Shown: positions 6,704 to 14,112, counted from the stretch's first letter. The stretch: 14,394 nucleotides of DNA from DATFPK01 sp035264885 (GCA_035264885.1 DATFPK010000032.1:1-14394), one strand, 5' to 3'. Notes: generated by a model from the letters alone, not told the origin. A program made the numbers and translations.

Positions 6704-7900
6704 TCACCAGGCGAACCTGCTCTTCTGGCTGAGGCGCGCCTGCATGTGAATGCTCTCGAGGACGCCGACCGCCAGCAAGGTGGCGATCACGGATGAACCG
6801 CCGTAACTCATCAGCGGCAGGGGTACGCCCGTGATGGGCATGATCCCCAGGTTCATCCCGACGTTGACGAAGACCTGGAACATCAGCATCGCGGCGATGC
6901 CGCCCGCGACCAGGGTCCCGTACAAGTTCTTCGAGAGCGTCACGATCCGAAGCGCCCGCCAGATCAGCAGGGCGTAGAGGGATAGGACGAACGCGGCACC
7001 GAGGAATCCGTAGCGCTCGCCGACGACGGCAAAAATGAAGTCGGTGTGGCGCTCGGGCACGAAGTCGAGCCGCGTCTGGGTGGCCTGGTCGCCTCGCCCG
7101 GTCTTCTGTCCGGAGCCGATTGCGATCTTGGCCTGGTTCTGCTGGTAGCCGGCGTCGGCGGGGTCCTCGCTCGGCGCGAGGAACGACGTCAGCCGCTCCT
7201 CCTGGTAGCCCTTCAACACCGGGGTGCCGAGGGCGGGCGCGACGACGAGGACGATCGCGATCGACGCGACTATGGTCGCCATGATCGTGGCGAAGTGCGT
7301 CCAGCGGACGCCTGCCACGTAGATCACGGCGAGGGTTGCGACCCCGAACACCAGCGACGTTCCGAGGTCGGGCTGCAGGAAGACGAGCGCAGCCGGGGCG
7401 AAGCCGAGGAGCAGGTAGCGCGCTGTGCGCTGGCGCTCCGAGCCGCGCCGGGCGCCATCGATGACGAACCCGGCCAGAGCCAGTATGAGAAGCAGCTTGC
7501 CGAGTTCGGATGGCTGGAATGAGAAGAAGGGAAGATCGAAGGCCCGTCGCGATCCGCGCGCCGCGACCCCGAACACGAAGACGAGCGAGATGCTGACACA
7601 CATGAACGTGTAGATGCCGACTCGCAGCTCGCGGAACCGCGAGTAGTCGATCCGCGTGAGCGCCAGCATGCCGACGATCCCGAGCGCGCCGTAGATCGCC
7701 TGGCGCTCGAAGAAGTAGTTCGGGTCGCCCGGCACGTCGCCCCGGGTCGCCTCGGCCAGGACGAACACGCTGAACGCCAGGAGGCCGACCGCGGCCACGA
7801 TCAGGCCGAGGTCCATATAGGGCAGCCCGAGGCGCTCGGCGACGCCCGGCCGCAGGTCGAACGGCTCCGGGCGGGCGCGCCGTGTCCGCGTCGCGTACAT
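6704..7900 (-). CDS. rodA: RodA, SEDS-family peptidoglycan glycosyltransferase
   Basis: Multi-spanning membrane enzyme that polymerises lipid II into glycan strands for cell elongation, paired with a class B PBP. The 398-residue protein has about ten hydrophobic segments and the SEDS hallmarks: FQPSELGK (128-135), FLQPDLGTSL (174-183), FVPERHTDFIFAVVGER (280-296, with Asp287 at the position of the catalytic aspartate of RodA) and MNLGIMPITGVPLPLMSYGGSS (349-370). The ATG at 7900 overlaps the PBP2 stop as TGATG, so translation is coupled. The frame is open upstream of this ATG, but that part is a shadow of the PBP2 gene and is not SEDS-like. The short basic N-terminus (RTRRARPEP) faces the cytoplasm. 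Its direct pairing with PBP2 matches the family's functional partnership. Confidence 0.97.
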   Translation of the reverse strand: MYATRTRRARPEPFDLRPGVAERLGLPYMDLGLIVAAVGLLAFSVFVLAEATRGDVPGDPNYFFERQAIYGALGIVGMLALTRIDYSRFRELRVGIYTFMCVSISLVFVFGVAARGSRRAFDLPFFSFQPSELGKLLLILALAGFVIDGARRGSERQRTARYLLLGFAPAALVFLQPDLGTSLVFGVATLAVIYVAGVRWTHFATIMATIVASIAIVLVVAPALGTPVLKGYQEERLTSFLAPSEDPADAGYQQNQAKIAIGSGQKTGRGDQATQTRLDFVPERHTDFIFAVVGERYGFLGAAFVLSLYALLIWRALRIVTLSKNLYGTLVAGGIAAMLMFQVFVNVGMNLGIMPITGVPLPLMSYGGSSVIATLLAVGVLESIHMQARLSQKSRFAW

Positions 7901-9774
7901 CACTCGACGATCCCGCCGGTGCCGGGCGCGTTGATCGCGGCGTTGTAGTACTCGGAGAGGATCGTCGCCGCCGCCGGGGCCGCGGCGTCGACGCCGAAGC
8001 CGCCCTGCTCGAAGGTGGCCGCGACGACGATCTCCGGGTCGGGGTAGGGCGCCAGGACCACGTACCACGACTGGTCGGCGTAGGGCGGCCGCTCCGCCGT
8101 GCCCGTCTTGCCCGCAACCGGGACCTTGAACCCGCCGAAGACGCTGTAGGAGGTGCCGCCGGGGGACTGGGCCGCGTCGTGGAGGCCGTCGAGGATCGTC
8201 TGTCGCCACTGTGGCTCGATCGGCAGCTCGCGGGCCGCGCCGGGCTCGATCTCCCGGACCACCCGGCCGGCGGCGTCCTCGACGATGCCGCCGACGTGCG
8301 GTCGCACGACGGTGCCGCCGTTGGCGATCGTCGAGTAGGCGACGGCCATCTGGAGGGGGTTCGCCTGGAGGTCGCCCTGGCCGACCGCGAGGTTGACCGC
8401 GTCGCCTCCCGACCAGGGCCGGTCGGTCAGGTCCTTGCGGTAGAGCTGGTTGCGCCAGGCGGGGGTCGGCAGCAGGCCCGGCTGCTCGCCCGGGAGGTCG
8501 ATCCCGGTTTCGTGGCCGATTCCAAGCCTGCGAGCCCAGCGCTGGAGCATCGTGCCGTGCGCTCCCGGGCCGAGCTTGTCGAGTTCGTTGCCGAGCGTGT
8601 AGTAGAAGACGTCGGAGGAGACCTGGAGGGCCGGCTGCATCGTCAGGGCGCCGTACGAGGCGCCGCCGGCGTTCTGGAAGGTGATGCCGCCGAGGGTGAA
8701 GGCGCCGTCGTCGATGATCGTCGTGAACGGCGTGACGACCCCGCTGGCCAGCGCCGCGATCGACGTGATCGGCTTGAAGGTCGAGCCGGTCGGATAGAGC
8801 CCGGAGATTGCGCGGTTGTAGATCGGGGCCGCGACCGGATCGCGGTAGATCGCGTCCACCTCGGCCTGTGTGGGGTTGATCAGGTCGGCCGGGTCGTAGG
8901 TCGGGCTCGACCCCATCGCGAGGATCGCACCGCTGGAGGTGTCCATGGCGACGAACGCGCCGGGGAGGGCCTGCGCGGCCAGGGCCCCCTCCCCCGCCGC
9001 CTGCAGGCGGGAGTCGATCGTCAGCCGCAGGTTGTCCCCCGGCTTCGGCTCGCTGACGCTCAGCTCGCCCTTCGGGCGACCGAACGAGTCGACTTGGACC
9101 CGGGTCACCCCCGCCTGGCCCCGCAGATAACGGTCATAGGAATACTCGATGCCGTCCTGGCCGATCAGGTCACCGGGCTCGAGGTTGCGATAGCGAGGCT
9201 CCTTGAGCTGCTGATCGCTGATCTCGTTGACGTTGCCGAAGAGGTGGGCGCCCAGGGTGCCGTTCGGATAGCGGCGAACGAAGACGCGGCCGGCGTCGAC
9301 GCCCGGGAACCGGTCCTGATTCTCGCGCACGTAGTAGAAGAGATCCGACGGGACGTCCTGGATCAGGGTCGCCGGCGACGTCGGGGAGACGACGACCTCC
9401 TCGTGCAGGGTGCGCCGCAGGCGGCGGGGCGGGATGCCGGCGAGGTTGCCGATCCGCGACAGCAGCCCCTGGCGGTCGGCGGCGCGGCGCGGCAGCTTCT
9501 GGGGGTCGACCTGGAGCGCCAGGCTGACGCGGTTGCGGACGAGCACCTTGCCGGAACGGTCGAGGATCTCGCCGCGGGGCGCCGCCACCCGGACCTCGCG
9601 GGTCCGGTTGTCGTTCGCCTCGGCGAGGTAGCGGTCGCCGGACAGTACCTGGAGGTACCAGAGCCGGAAGAGCAGGACGGCGAAGAGGGCCAGGGTGACG
9701 CCGCCGATGATCGCGACGCGCAGGGCGAGGCCCGTGCTGAGTGGCGGCCGCCGGTCGTCTGTGCGCAGGTACAT
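7900..9774 (-). CDS. mrdA: Penicillin-binding protein 2, elongation transpeptidase
   Basis: Class B penicillin-binding protein that cross-links the peptidoglycan made by RodA. It has 624 residues: a short cytoplasmic N-terminus, one membrane segment at about 17-43, a pedestal/dimerisation region with PRGEILDRSG (66-75), and a transpeptidase domain. The active site is complete: STFK with nucleophile Ser331, the SSD motif at 386-388 (SxD, usual for PBP2) and KTGTA at 556-560. The C-terminus is short. ATG 9774 is chosen because an AGGAG site lies eight bases upstream and the protein then begins directly before the membrane anchor. The longer open frame to 10017 runs through mreD and is not credible. 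It starts 11 bases after the mreD stop and its own stop overlaps the rodA start. Confidence 0.97.
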   Translation of the reverse strand: MYLRTDDRRPPLSTGLALRVAIIGGVTLALFAVLLFRLWYLQVLSGDRYLAEANDNRTREVRVAAPRGEILDRSGKVLVRNRVSLALQVDPQKLPRRAADRQGLLSRIGNLAGIPPRRLRRTLHEEVVVSPTSPATLIQDVPSDLFYYVRENQDRFPGVDAGRVFVRRYPNGTLGAHLFGNVNEISDQQLKEPRYRNLEPGDLIGQDGIEYSYDRYLRGQAGVTRVQVDSFGRPKGELSVSEPKPGDNLRLTIDSRLQAAGEGALAAQALPGAFVAMDTSSGAILAMGSSPTYDPADLINPTQAEVDAIYRDPVAAPIYNRAISGLYPTGSTFKPITSIAALASGVVTPFTTIIDDGAFTLGGITFQNAGGASYGALTMQPALQVSSDVFYYTLGNELDKLGPGAHGTMLQRWARRLGIGHETGIDLPGEQPGLLPTPAWRNQLYRKDLTDRPWSGGDAVNLAVGQGDLQANPLQMAVAYSTIANGGTVVRPHVGGIVEDAAGRVVREIEPGAARELPIEPQWRQTILDGLHDAAQSPGGTSYSVFGGFKVPVAGKTGTAERPPYADQSWYVVLAPYPDPEIVVAATFEQGGFGVDAAAPAAATILSEYYNAAINAPGTGGIVE

Positions 9775-9782
9775 GCGAGCGG

Positions 9783-9787
9783 CTCCT
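9783..9787 (-). promoter_or_regulatory. Ribosome binding site of the PBP2 gene, overlapping the mreD stop
   Basis: AGGAG on the minus strand, eight bases before the ATG at 9774, shares bases with the mreD TAG stop. It decides the start and suggests coupling of mreD and PBP2 translation. Confidence 0.65.
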
Positions 9788-10334
9788 AGGCTCCCAGCAT
9801 CCTCGGCTGGATGCGCCGTCGTGGGCGCTGCTCGTCGACCAGGGCGGGACGGAGGGCGCGGCGCACGGCGAGGAAGACGGGAACGCCGAGGAAGAACGCG
9901 TAGATGCTCTTCACCGCCATGTCGCGGAGGACGAGCGCGCTGACCGGCGCGTCGACGCCGAGCATGAGCTGGACCGCGGCGAACGCCGCCTCCGCGAACA
10001 GGGTCAGGCCGAGGCACATCAGCGGCGGCACCAGGGAGGTCGTCAGGTCGTAGCGCTCCCGGTAGATGCCGGCCAGGTAGCCGGTGGTCAACAGGACGAG
10101 CGAGGACGCTCCGAGCGGCGCCACCAGGAGGCAGTCGACGAGCAGGCCGACCGAGAACCCCGCGACCGCGCCGGCCATGCTGCCGCCGAGCAGCCCGAGG
10201 ACGATCACCACCGCGGGCAGGATCGTCGGCACGACCCCCAGCAGGTGGACCTTGGAGAAGAACGAGAGCTGGAGCAGGACCGCGAGCAGGACGATCAGCG
10301 CGATCCGCAGCAGGATCTTCGGCGTGACGATCAC
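9786..10334 (-). CDS. mreD: MreD, rod-shape-determining membrane protein
   Basis: Integral membrane part of the elongasome, thought to balance MreC in activating PBP2-RodA. The 182-residue protein is nearly all hydrophobic helices (about five or six), with the MreD pattern LLQLSFFSKVHLLGVVPTIL near 20-39, GLLGGSMAGAVAGFSVGLLVD near 47-67 and LVDC-type acidic residues at helix ends. It ends in a basic tail (RRALRPALVDEQRPRRR). The GTG start overlaps the mreC TGA as GTGA, and GGAGGA lies five bases upstream, which supports this start. It sits between mreC and PBP2 as in most bacteria. Sequence conservation in the family is low, so context adds much to the call. Confidence 0.93.
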   Translation of the reverse strand: MIVTPKILLRIALIVLLAVLLQLSFFSKVHLLGVVPTILPAVVIVLGLLGGSMAGAVAGFSVGLLVDCLLVAPLGASSLVLLTTGYLAGIYRERYDLTTSLVPPLMCLGLTLFAEAAFAAVQLMLGVDAPVSALVLRDMAVKSIYAFFLGVPVFLAVRRALRPALVDEQRPRRRIQPRMLGA

Positions 10335-11179
10335 CGGCTTCCTCCGACCAGGACGGTCACGAAGTCGAGCCCGCGGATGTCCGCGAACGGCTGCACGTGG
10401 ACCTGCTGGGTCGCCTCCTGCTGGAGGATCGGCGCCTGGGTGACCGTGCCGATCGGCAGGTTCGGCGGGTACTTCGACTCGAACTCGGGCGCCCGCCAGC
10501 CGGCCGTCACGACGCTGCTCCCCTTGACGATCCGCTCCTGGGCGTCGAGGTAGTCGAGGATCAGGTCCTCGGGGTCGCCGACCTCGGCCGAGAGCACTCC
10601 CTGGGCGCCGTTGTTCGCGATCTTCGCCGAGATCCCGTTGCCGCCCGGGTCGGTGATGAGGGTGACCGTCGCCCCGCCCCGGGTCACCGAGCTGACCGTG
10701 CCGACCAGACCCTCGCCGGTGACGACGGGGTCGTCGACGGCGACGCCGGAACTGCCGCCGCGGTCGATTCGAACCGTGCCGAACCAGACGCTCGGCGAGC
10801 GCGCGATCACCCGGGCGCTGACCTCGTCGTAGCCGGACGGGATCACGCCGGAGGTGCGGAGGTCGAGCTGCTTCCTGAGCTGCTCGTTCTCCTCAAGCGC
10901 GACGTCGCTGCCGATGACCTGGCGGCGAAGGTCCTCGACCTCGGCGCGAAGGCGGTCGTTCTCACCGCGCGCGTCAAATGTCTCGTCGAACCAGTTGATG
11001 AGGTCGCGGGCCGGCTTCAGCGCCCGGTCGGCCCCCTCCTGAAGGGGTCCGAAAACCGCGGACACGCCCTTCTGCAGGCCGCCCGCGCGTTCCCCGTAGG
11101 TCGCGGTCAGGAGCGCGAAGGAACTGATGATCAGTAGCGCGAGTACCGCCCTACGGCGGCGTAGTTGCTTCCGATACAC
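10331..11179 (-). CDS. mreC: MreC, rod-shape-determining protein
   Basis: Bitopic membrane protein that binds PBP2 outside the membrane and switches on PBP2-RodA. The 282 residues comprise a basic cytoplasmic N-terminus (YRKQLRRRR), one membrane helix at about 11-28, a coiled coil (about 70-107, NDRLRAEVEDLRRQV and EENEQLRKQLDL), then the double beta-barrel region with ARVIARSP (122-129), TLITDPGGNGISAKI and PIGTVTQ. These are MreC signatures. GTG at 11179 is the start, with GAGG eight bases upstream; no better ATG precedes the helix. It begins 32 bases after the mreB stop and overlaps mreD by four bases. Confidence 0.95.
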   Translation of the reverse strand: MYRKQLRRRRAVLALLIISSFALLTATYGERAGGLQKGVSAVFGPLQEGADRALKPARDLINWFDETFDARGENDRLRAEVEDLRRQVIGSDVALEENEQLRKQLDLRTSGVIPSGYDEVSARVIARSPSVWFGTVRIDRGGSSGVAVDDPVVTGEGLVGTVSSVTRGGATVTLITDPGGNGISAKIANNGAQGVLSAEVGDPEDLILDYLDAQERIVKGSSVVTAGWRAPEFESKYPPNLPIGTVTQAPILQQEATQQVHVQPFADIRGLDFVTVLVGGSR

Positions 11180-11211
11180 GGGTGGGCCTCGAGTCTTGCT
11201 GGGCCGGGCTG

Positions 11212-12261
11212 CTAGCGGTCAAAGCGCCTCGGCCCCGAATTCTTGCTGGCGCGGTGGATCGTTTCGAACTCCTCCAGGGAGATGCCTGATCCGACCGCTA
11301 CGCACGTGAGGGGTGACTCTGCCAGCTGGCACGGCATCTGGCATTCGTCGCGCAGACGCTGCTCAAGACCTTGCAGCAGCGACCCGCCGCCGGCCAGGGT
11401 GATCCCCCGGTCCATGATGTCCCCCGCGAGCTCGGGCGGGGTTCGATCGAGGGTGTCCTTGACCGCGGCGACGATCTGGCTGAGCGGTTCCTCGAGGGCG
11501 CCGCGGACCTCCTCTGAGGAGAGCGTGATCGTCTTCGGCAGGCCGGAAACCAGGTCGCGTCCCCGGATCTCCGCCCGGACCTCCTCGGGCAGGCGCGACG
11601 CCGAACCCGCCTCGAGCTTGACCTCCTCGGCCGTCTGCTGACCGATCATCAGCTTGTACTCGTGCTTGCAGTGGTTGGTGATGGCGTCGTCCAGCTCGTC
11701 GCCCCCGATCCGGATCGACTGCGACACGACGATCCCTCCGAGCGAGATGACCGCGACCTCGCTCGTACCGCCGCCGATGTCGACGATCATCGAACCGGTG
11801 GGCTCACCGACCGGCAGGCCGGCACCGATCGCCGCCGCCATCGGCTCCTCGATCAGGTAGGCGTTCCGCGCCCCGGCCGAGAGGCACGCCTCCTCGACCG
11901 CCCGCTTCTCGACCCCGGTCACGCCGGAGGGCACGCAGACCACGACACGCGGGTGGGCGAAGCGGTTCTGGTGGACCTTCTTGATGAAGTGGCGGAGCAT
12001 CTGCTCGGTCACGTCGAAGTCGGCGATCACGCCGTCCTTGAGCGGCCGGATCGCGGTGATCGTGCCCGGCGTGCGGCCGAGCATCCGCTTCGCCTCCAGG
12101 CCCACGGCGTGGACCTGGCCGCTGCGCGAGTCGATCGCCACCACGGACGGCTCGGACAGGACTATGCCCCGCCCCCGCACGTAGACGAGGGTGTTCGCGG
12201 TGCCGAGGTCGACGGCCATGTCCCGGCCGCCTAGTCCTGTCAGGTAACTGAGTACGCCCAT
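11212..12261 (-). CDS. mreB: MreB, actin-like cell-shape protein
   Basis: ATP-binding actin homologue whose filaments move along the inner membrane and guide the elongation machinery. The 349-residue length is typical. It shows the actin-fold nucleotide motifs: phosphate-1 DLGTANTLVYVRGRG (18-32), phosphate-2 DIGGGTSEVAVISLGGIV (161-178) and the adenosine loop LAGGGSLLQGLEQRL (289-303). It opens MGVLSYLTGLGGRDMAVDLG; the N-terminal hydrophobic patch could serve membrane contact. ATG 12261 is chosen for this conserved opening; a second Met at residue 15 would remove it. It is the first gene of the mreBCD-PBP2-rodA run, preceded by a 129-base gap, so it is likely to have its own promoter. MreB suggests a rod-shaped cell or one with lateral-wall growth, or a role in sporulation as in Streptomyces. 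Confidence 0.98.
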   Translation of the reverse strand: MGVLSYLTGLGGRDMAVDLGTANTLVYVRGRGIVLSEPSVVAIDSRSGQVHAVGLEAKRMLGRTPGTITAIRPLKDGVIADFDVTEQMLRHFIKKVHQNRFAHPRVVVCVPSGVTGVEKRAVEEACLSAGARNAYLIEEPMAAAIGAGLPVGEPTGSMIVDIGGGTSEVAVISLGGIVVSQSIRIGGDELDDAITNHCKHEYKLMIGQQTAEEVKLEAGSASRLPEEVRAEIRGRDLVSGLPKTITLSSEEVRGALEEPLSQIVAAVKDTLDRTPPELAGDIMDRGITLAGGGSLLQGLEQRLRDECQMPCQLAESPLTCVAVGSGISLEEFETIHRASKNSGPRRFDR

Positions 12262-12302
12262 CCTGGGGTTATGAGAACACCTATAGACGAGGGTGCGATC
12301 GA

Positions 12303-12324
12303 CGAGCGGCGGTCATGCCGCTCG
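12303..12324. repeat. Perfect 8-bp inverted repeat in the maf-mreB gap
   Basis: CGAGCGGC (12303-12310) and GCCGCTCG (12317-12324) are exact inverted repeats around a six-base loop. Neither strand has a T-run after the stem, so it is not a standard intrinsic terminator. It could be a hairpin at the 3' end of the maf message or in the mreB leader, or an operator for a dimeric regulator. G+C-rich DNA makes such stems fairly easily, so function is uncertain. Confidence 0.4.
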
Positions 12325-12365
12325 GAATTCGCCGGATATCGCTATCCCGGGGGAAACGCGGGGTC

Positions 12366-12371
12366 AGTCTA
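12366..12371 (-). promoter_or_regulatory. Possible -10 box for the mreB operon
   Basis: TAGACT on the minus strand, the same hexamer as found in front of proB. Used as a -10 box it would give an mreB leader of roughly 100 bases that contains the inverted repeat at 12303-12324. No -35 match is seen. A second weak candidate, TATAGG (12280-12285), lies much nearer the ATG. Confidence 0.2.
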
Positions 12372-12390
12372 GCGGACCTCGACCTGGGCG

Positions 12391-12954
12391 CTATGCAGGG
12401 AAAAAGCCCGGCGCCAGCTCCGGAGCCAGCTTCAGCAGCAGCCTCACCGGCAGGCCGATCACGTTCGAGACGTCGCCCTCGACCCTCGCCACGAGCGTGG
12501 CCCCGAGGCCCTGGACGGCGTAGCCGCCGGCCCGCTCTCGCCACTCGCCCGAGGCGAGGTATCTGGTGACATCCTCATCCTCGAGCCGCCGGAAGGTCAC
12601 CTCCGAACGCGCCACGCCGGAACGCATCCGGTCGCCGGGACCAGCGATCACGAGGCCGCTGAGCACTTCGTGGGTCATGCCGGAGAGCTCCCTCAGGAAC
12701 CCGCCGGCCTGCTCGGCGTCCCCGGGCTTGCCCAGCAGCCGGCCGCCGAGGGCGACGTCGGTGTCGCAGCCGATCGTCAGCGCGGACCCGGCGGCGACGG
12801 CGTCGGCCTTGCGCCGCGCGTTCTCGAGCACGACTTCGGCGGGCGCTCCCTCGCTCAGCTCCTCGACGTCGGCGGCGGCGACCTCGAACTCGACCCCGAG
12901 CCGCTGGAGGATCTCCCTCCGCTGCGGCGAGCGGCTGGCGAGGACGACCTTCAG
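12391..12954 (-). CDS. maf: Maf/YceF-family nucleoside triphosphate pyrophosphatase, probable CTG start
   Basis: Members hydrolyse non-canonical or modified nucleoside triphosphates to monophosphates, and some affect septum formation. From CTG 12954 the protein has 187 residues, typical for Maf. It opens (M)KVVLASRSPQRREIL, the invariant substrate-binding start, followed by GCDTDVALGGRLLGKP with the catalytic DT aspartate, and near the end AGGYAVQGLGA and GDVSNVIGLPV. No ATG, GTG or TTG exists between the in-frame stop at 13036 and this point; the next usable start, GTG 12831, would delete the essential SRSPQRR motif. The CTG begins one base after the ndk stop TGA, so translation could be coupled to ndk. 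No clear Shine-Dalgarno is seen. The family call is firm, the start codon is inferred. Confidence 0.92.
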   Translation of the reverse strand: MKVVLASRSPQRREILQRLGVEFEVAAADVEELSEGAPAEVVLENARRKADAVAAGSALTIGCDTDVALGGRLLGKPGDAEQAGGFLRELSGMTHEVLSGLVIAGPGDRMRSGVARSEVTFRRLEDEDVTRYLASGEWRERAGGYAVQGLGATLVARVEGDVSNVIGLPVRLLLKLAPELAPGFFPA

Positions 12955-12955
12955 C

Positions 12956-13363
12956 TCAGTCCAGTTCCGGGAACCAGATGCCGATCTCGCGCTCGGCCGA
13001 CTCGTCGGAATCCGAACCGTGGACCATGTTGAACGTCACCTCGAGCGCGAACTCCCCGCGAATCGAGCCGGGCGCAGCCTCCACCGGGTTGGTGGCCCCG
13101 ATCAGCTGCCTGGCGGCGACCACCGCCTCATGTCCCTCGAAGACCGCGGCGACCAGCGGCCCGCCGGTGATGAACGAGACCAGCTCGCCGAAGAACGGCT
13201 TCTCGGCGTGCTCGGCGTAGTGCTCATTGGCGATCGCATCGTCGGCCTGCATCAGCTTCAGCGCGACCAGACCTAGCCCCTTGCGCTCGAAGCGCGCGAG
13301 GACCTCGCCCGTGAGGGCGCGCTCGAAAGCGTCGGGCTTGACGAGGATCAGGGTGCGTGACAT
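12956..13363 (-). CDS. ndk: Nucleoside diphosphate kinase
   Basis: Transfers the gamma phosphate of ATP to nucleoside diphosphates through a phosphohistidine, balancing cellular NTP and dNTP pools. The 135-residue length is standard. It starts RTLILVKPDAFERALTGEV and contains the active-site signature NMVHGSDSDESAEREI with phosphorylated His115; the nucleotide-site residues around Lys9 and RxLIGATNP (85-93) are present. The ATG at 13363 is fixed by the conserved N-terminus, yet it lacks a Shine-Dalgarno and is immediately preceded by an 8-bp hairpin. maf follows with one base between stop and start, and a folC-side neighbourhood precedes it, as in Streptomyces. Confidence 0.98.
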   Translation of the reverse strand: MSRTLILVKPDAFERALTGEVLARFERKGLGLVALKLMQADDAIANEHYAEHAEKPFFGELVSFITGGPLVAAVFEGHEAVVAARQLIGATNPVEAAPGSIRGEFALEVTFNMVHGSDSDESAEREIGIWFPELD

Positions 13364-13368
13364 CGGGC

Positions 13369-13388
13369 CGCGACGGAGGCCCGTCGCG
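13369..13388 (-). promoter_or_regulatory. Hairpin abutting the ndk start codon
   Basis: On the minus strand CGCGACGG, a four-base loop GCCT and CCGTCGCG form a perfect 8-bp stem that ends five bases before the ndk ATG, where a ribosome site would normally be. No T-run follows, so it is not a canonical terminator for the upstream gene. It may limit translation initiation or mark an RNA end; this is inference. Confidence 0.4.
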
Positions 13389-13405
13389 CGGCGGAAAGCT
13401 ACCGG

Positions 13406-14086
13406 TTAGCCCGAGCCCTGGCCGTCCGGGCGCTCGGAGCCCGCCTTGCGGCCGGCGGCGGCGCGGCTGCCGGTCGCCGGGCGTTCGCGGCTGGGCGCTG
13501 CCGCCGGGCGGCCGCGGTCGCCGGAATCACCCTGGCCGCGCGCCGTGCGCCTGGTCGGGCGGCTCTCTTCGGTCCGCCGCTCGGGCGGCCGCTGGCTTCG
13601 CTCCCCGCTCTGGCGGCGCTCCCCGCGCTGCTGGCGGGCACGGCCCGGCAGGGCGGTCTCGCAGTATGGGCAGAGCGCCCAACGGGGGTCGACCGGCTTG
13701 CCACAGGAGTGGCAGGGGTCCTTGAGACGCCGTTGGCAGTTCGGGCAGCGGAGGTAGTTCTTCTCGACCGCGAAACCGCAGTTCGGACAGGAGAGCTCGG
13801 AGAGTTGGCGGACCCGGAGCTCGGCCGCCTTGATCTCGAGCTCGCGCTCCCGGGCGTCCTCGATGAACTCCGGCGGGCGCAGGATCATGTAGACGAACAC
13901 GCCGATGAACGGCACCAGCGCGGCGACCGTGGCGCAGGCGACCAGGACCGGGTCCTCGATCCGCCGCCTCGCGTCCATGTACGTGTAGGCGATCGACGCG
14001 ATGTAGACGGCGACCAGCATCAGCAGGAAGAGGCTGACGGCGAGGTTGAGGCCGTCGTTTGAGATGCCGAAGATCGCGGTCTGCAT
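13406..14086 (-). CDS. Membrane protein with two zinc ribbons and an arginine-rich tail (uncharacterised)
   Basis: A 226-residue protein of unknown function. Two membrane helices lie at about 13-34 and 47-68, separated by a short basic loop (YMDARRRIEDP). A charged, probably helical linker (about 73-96) leads to a double zinc ribbon: CPNC at 100-103 with CPNC at 114-117, and CHSC at 125-128 with CPYC at 139-142, resembling DZANK-type ribbons. Residues 148-226 are low-complexity, rich in Arg, Gly, Ser, Pro and Ala, and likely disordered. By the positive-inside rule the ribbons and tail should be cytoplasmic. ATG 14086 has a G-rich stretch upstream but only a weak ribosome site. It lies between folC and ndk, where Streptomyces has a different small membrane protein. 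A role in binding nucleic acid or a membrane complex is possible but unproven. Confidence 0.85.
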   Translation of the reverse strand: MQTAIFGISNDGLNLAVSLFLLMLVAVYIASIAYTYMDARRRIEDPVLVACATVAALVPFIGVFVYMILRPPEFIEDARERELEIKAAELRVRQLSELSCPNCGFAVEKNYLRCPNCQRRLKDPCHSCGKPVDPRWALCPYCETALPGRARQQRGERRQSGERSQRPPERRTEESRPTRRTARGQGDSGDRGRPAAAPSRERPATGSRAAAGRKAGSERPDGQGSG

Positions 14087-14112
14087 TGTGGGCCGCCCCC
14101 GAGGGGTCGGGC

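Noticed and set aside
7901..8209. An N-terminal extension of RodA inside the PBP2 gene
   Set aside because: The extension is an Arg/Gly-rich shadow; the TGATG overlap at 7900 gives a normal RodA start.
7882..9789. A 635-codon plus-strand open frame
   Set aside because: Antisense to the whole PBP2 gene; composition is that of a shadow frame and PBP2 has all catalytic motifs.
9775..10017. An N-terminal extension of PBP2 upstream of ATG 9774
   Set aside because: It runs through mreD and lacks membrane-anchor character, whereas ATG 9774 has an AGGAG site and directly precedes the membrane segment.
12398..12430. Intrinsic terminator at the end of maf (G+C-rich palindromes before TTTTT on the minus strand)
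   Set aside because: The T-run is inside the coding sequence and the possible stems next to it are only about four pairs long or wrongly spaced, so it is not convincing.
12391..12831. A short Maf starting at GTG 12831
   Set aside because: It would remove the N-terminal SRSPQRR substrate-binding motif that is clearly encoded just upstream.
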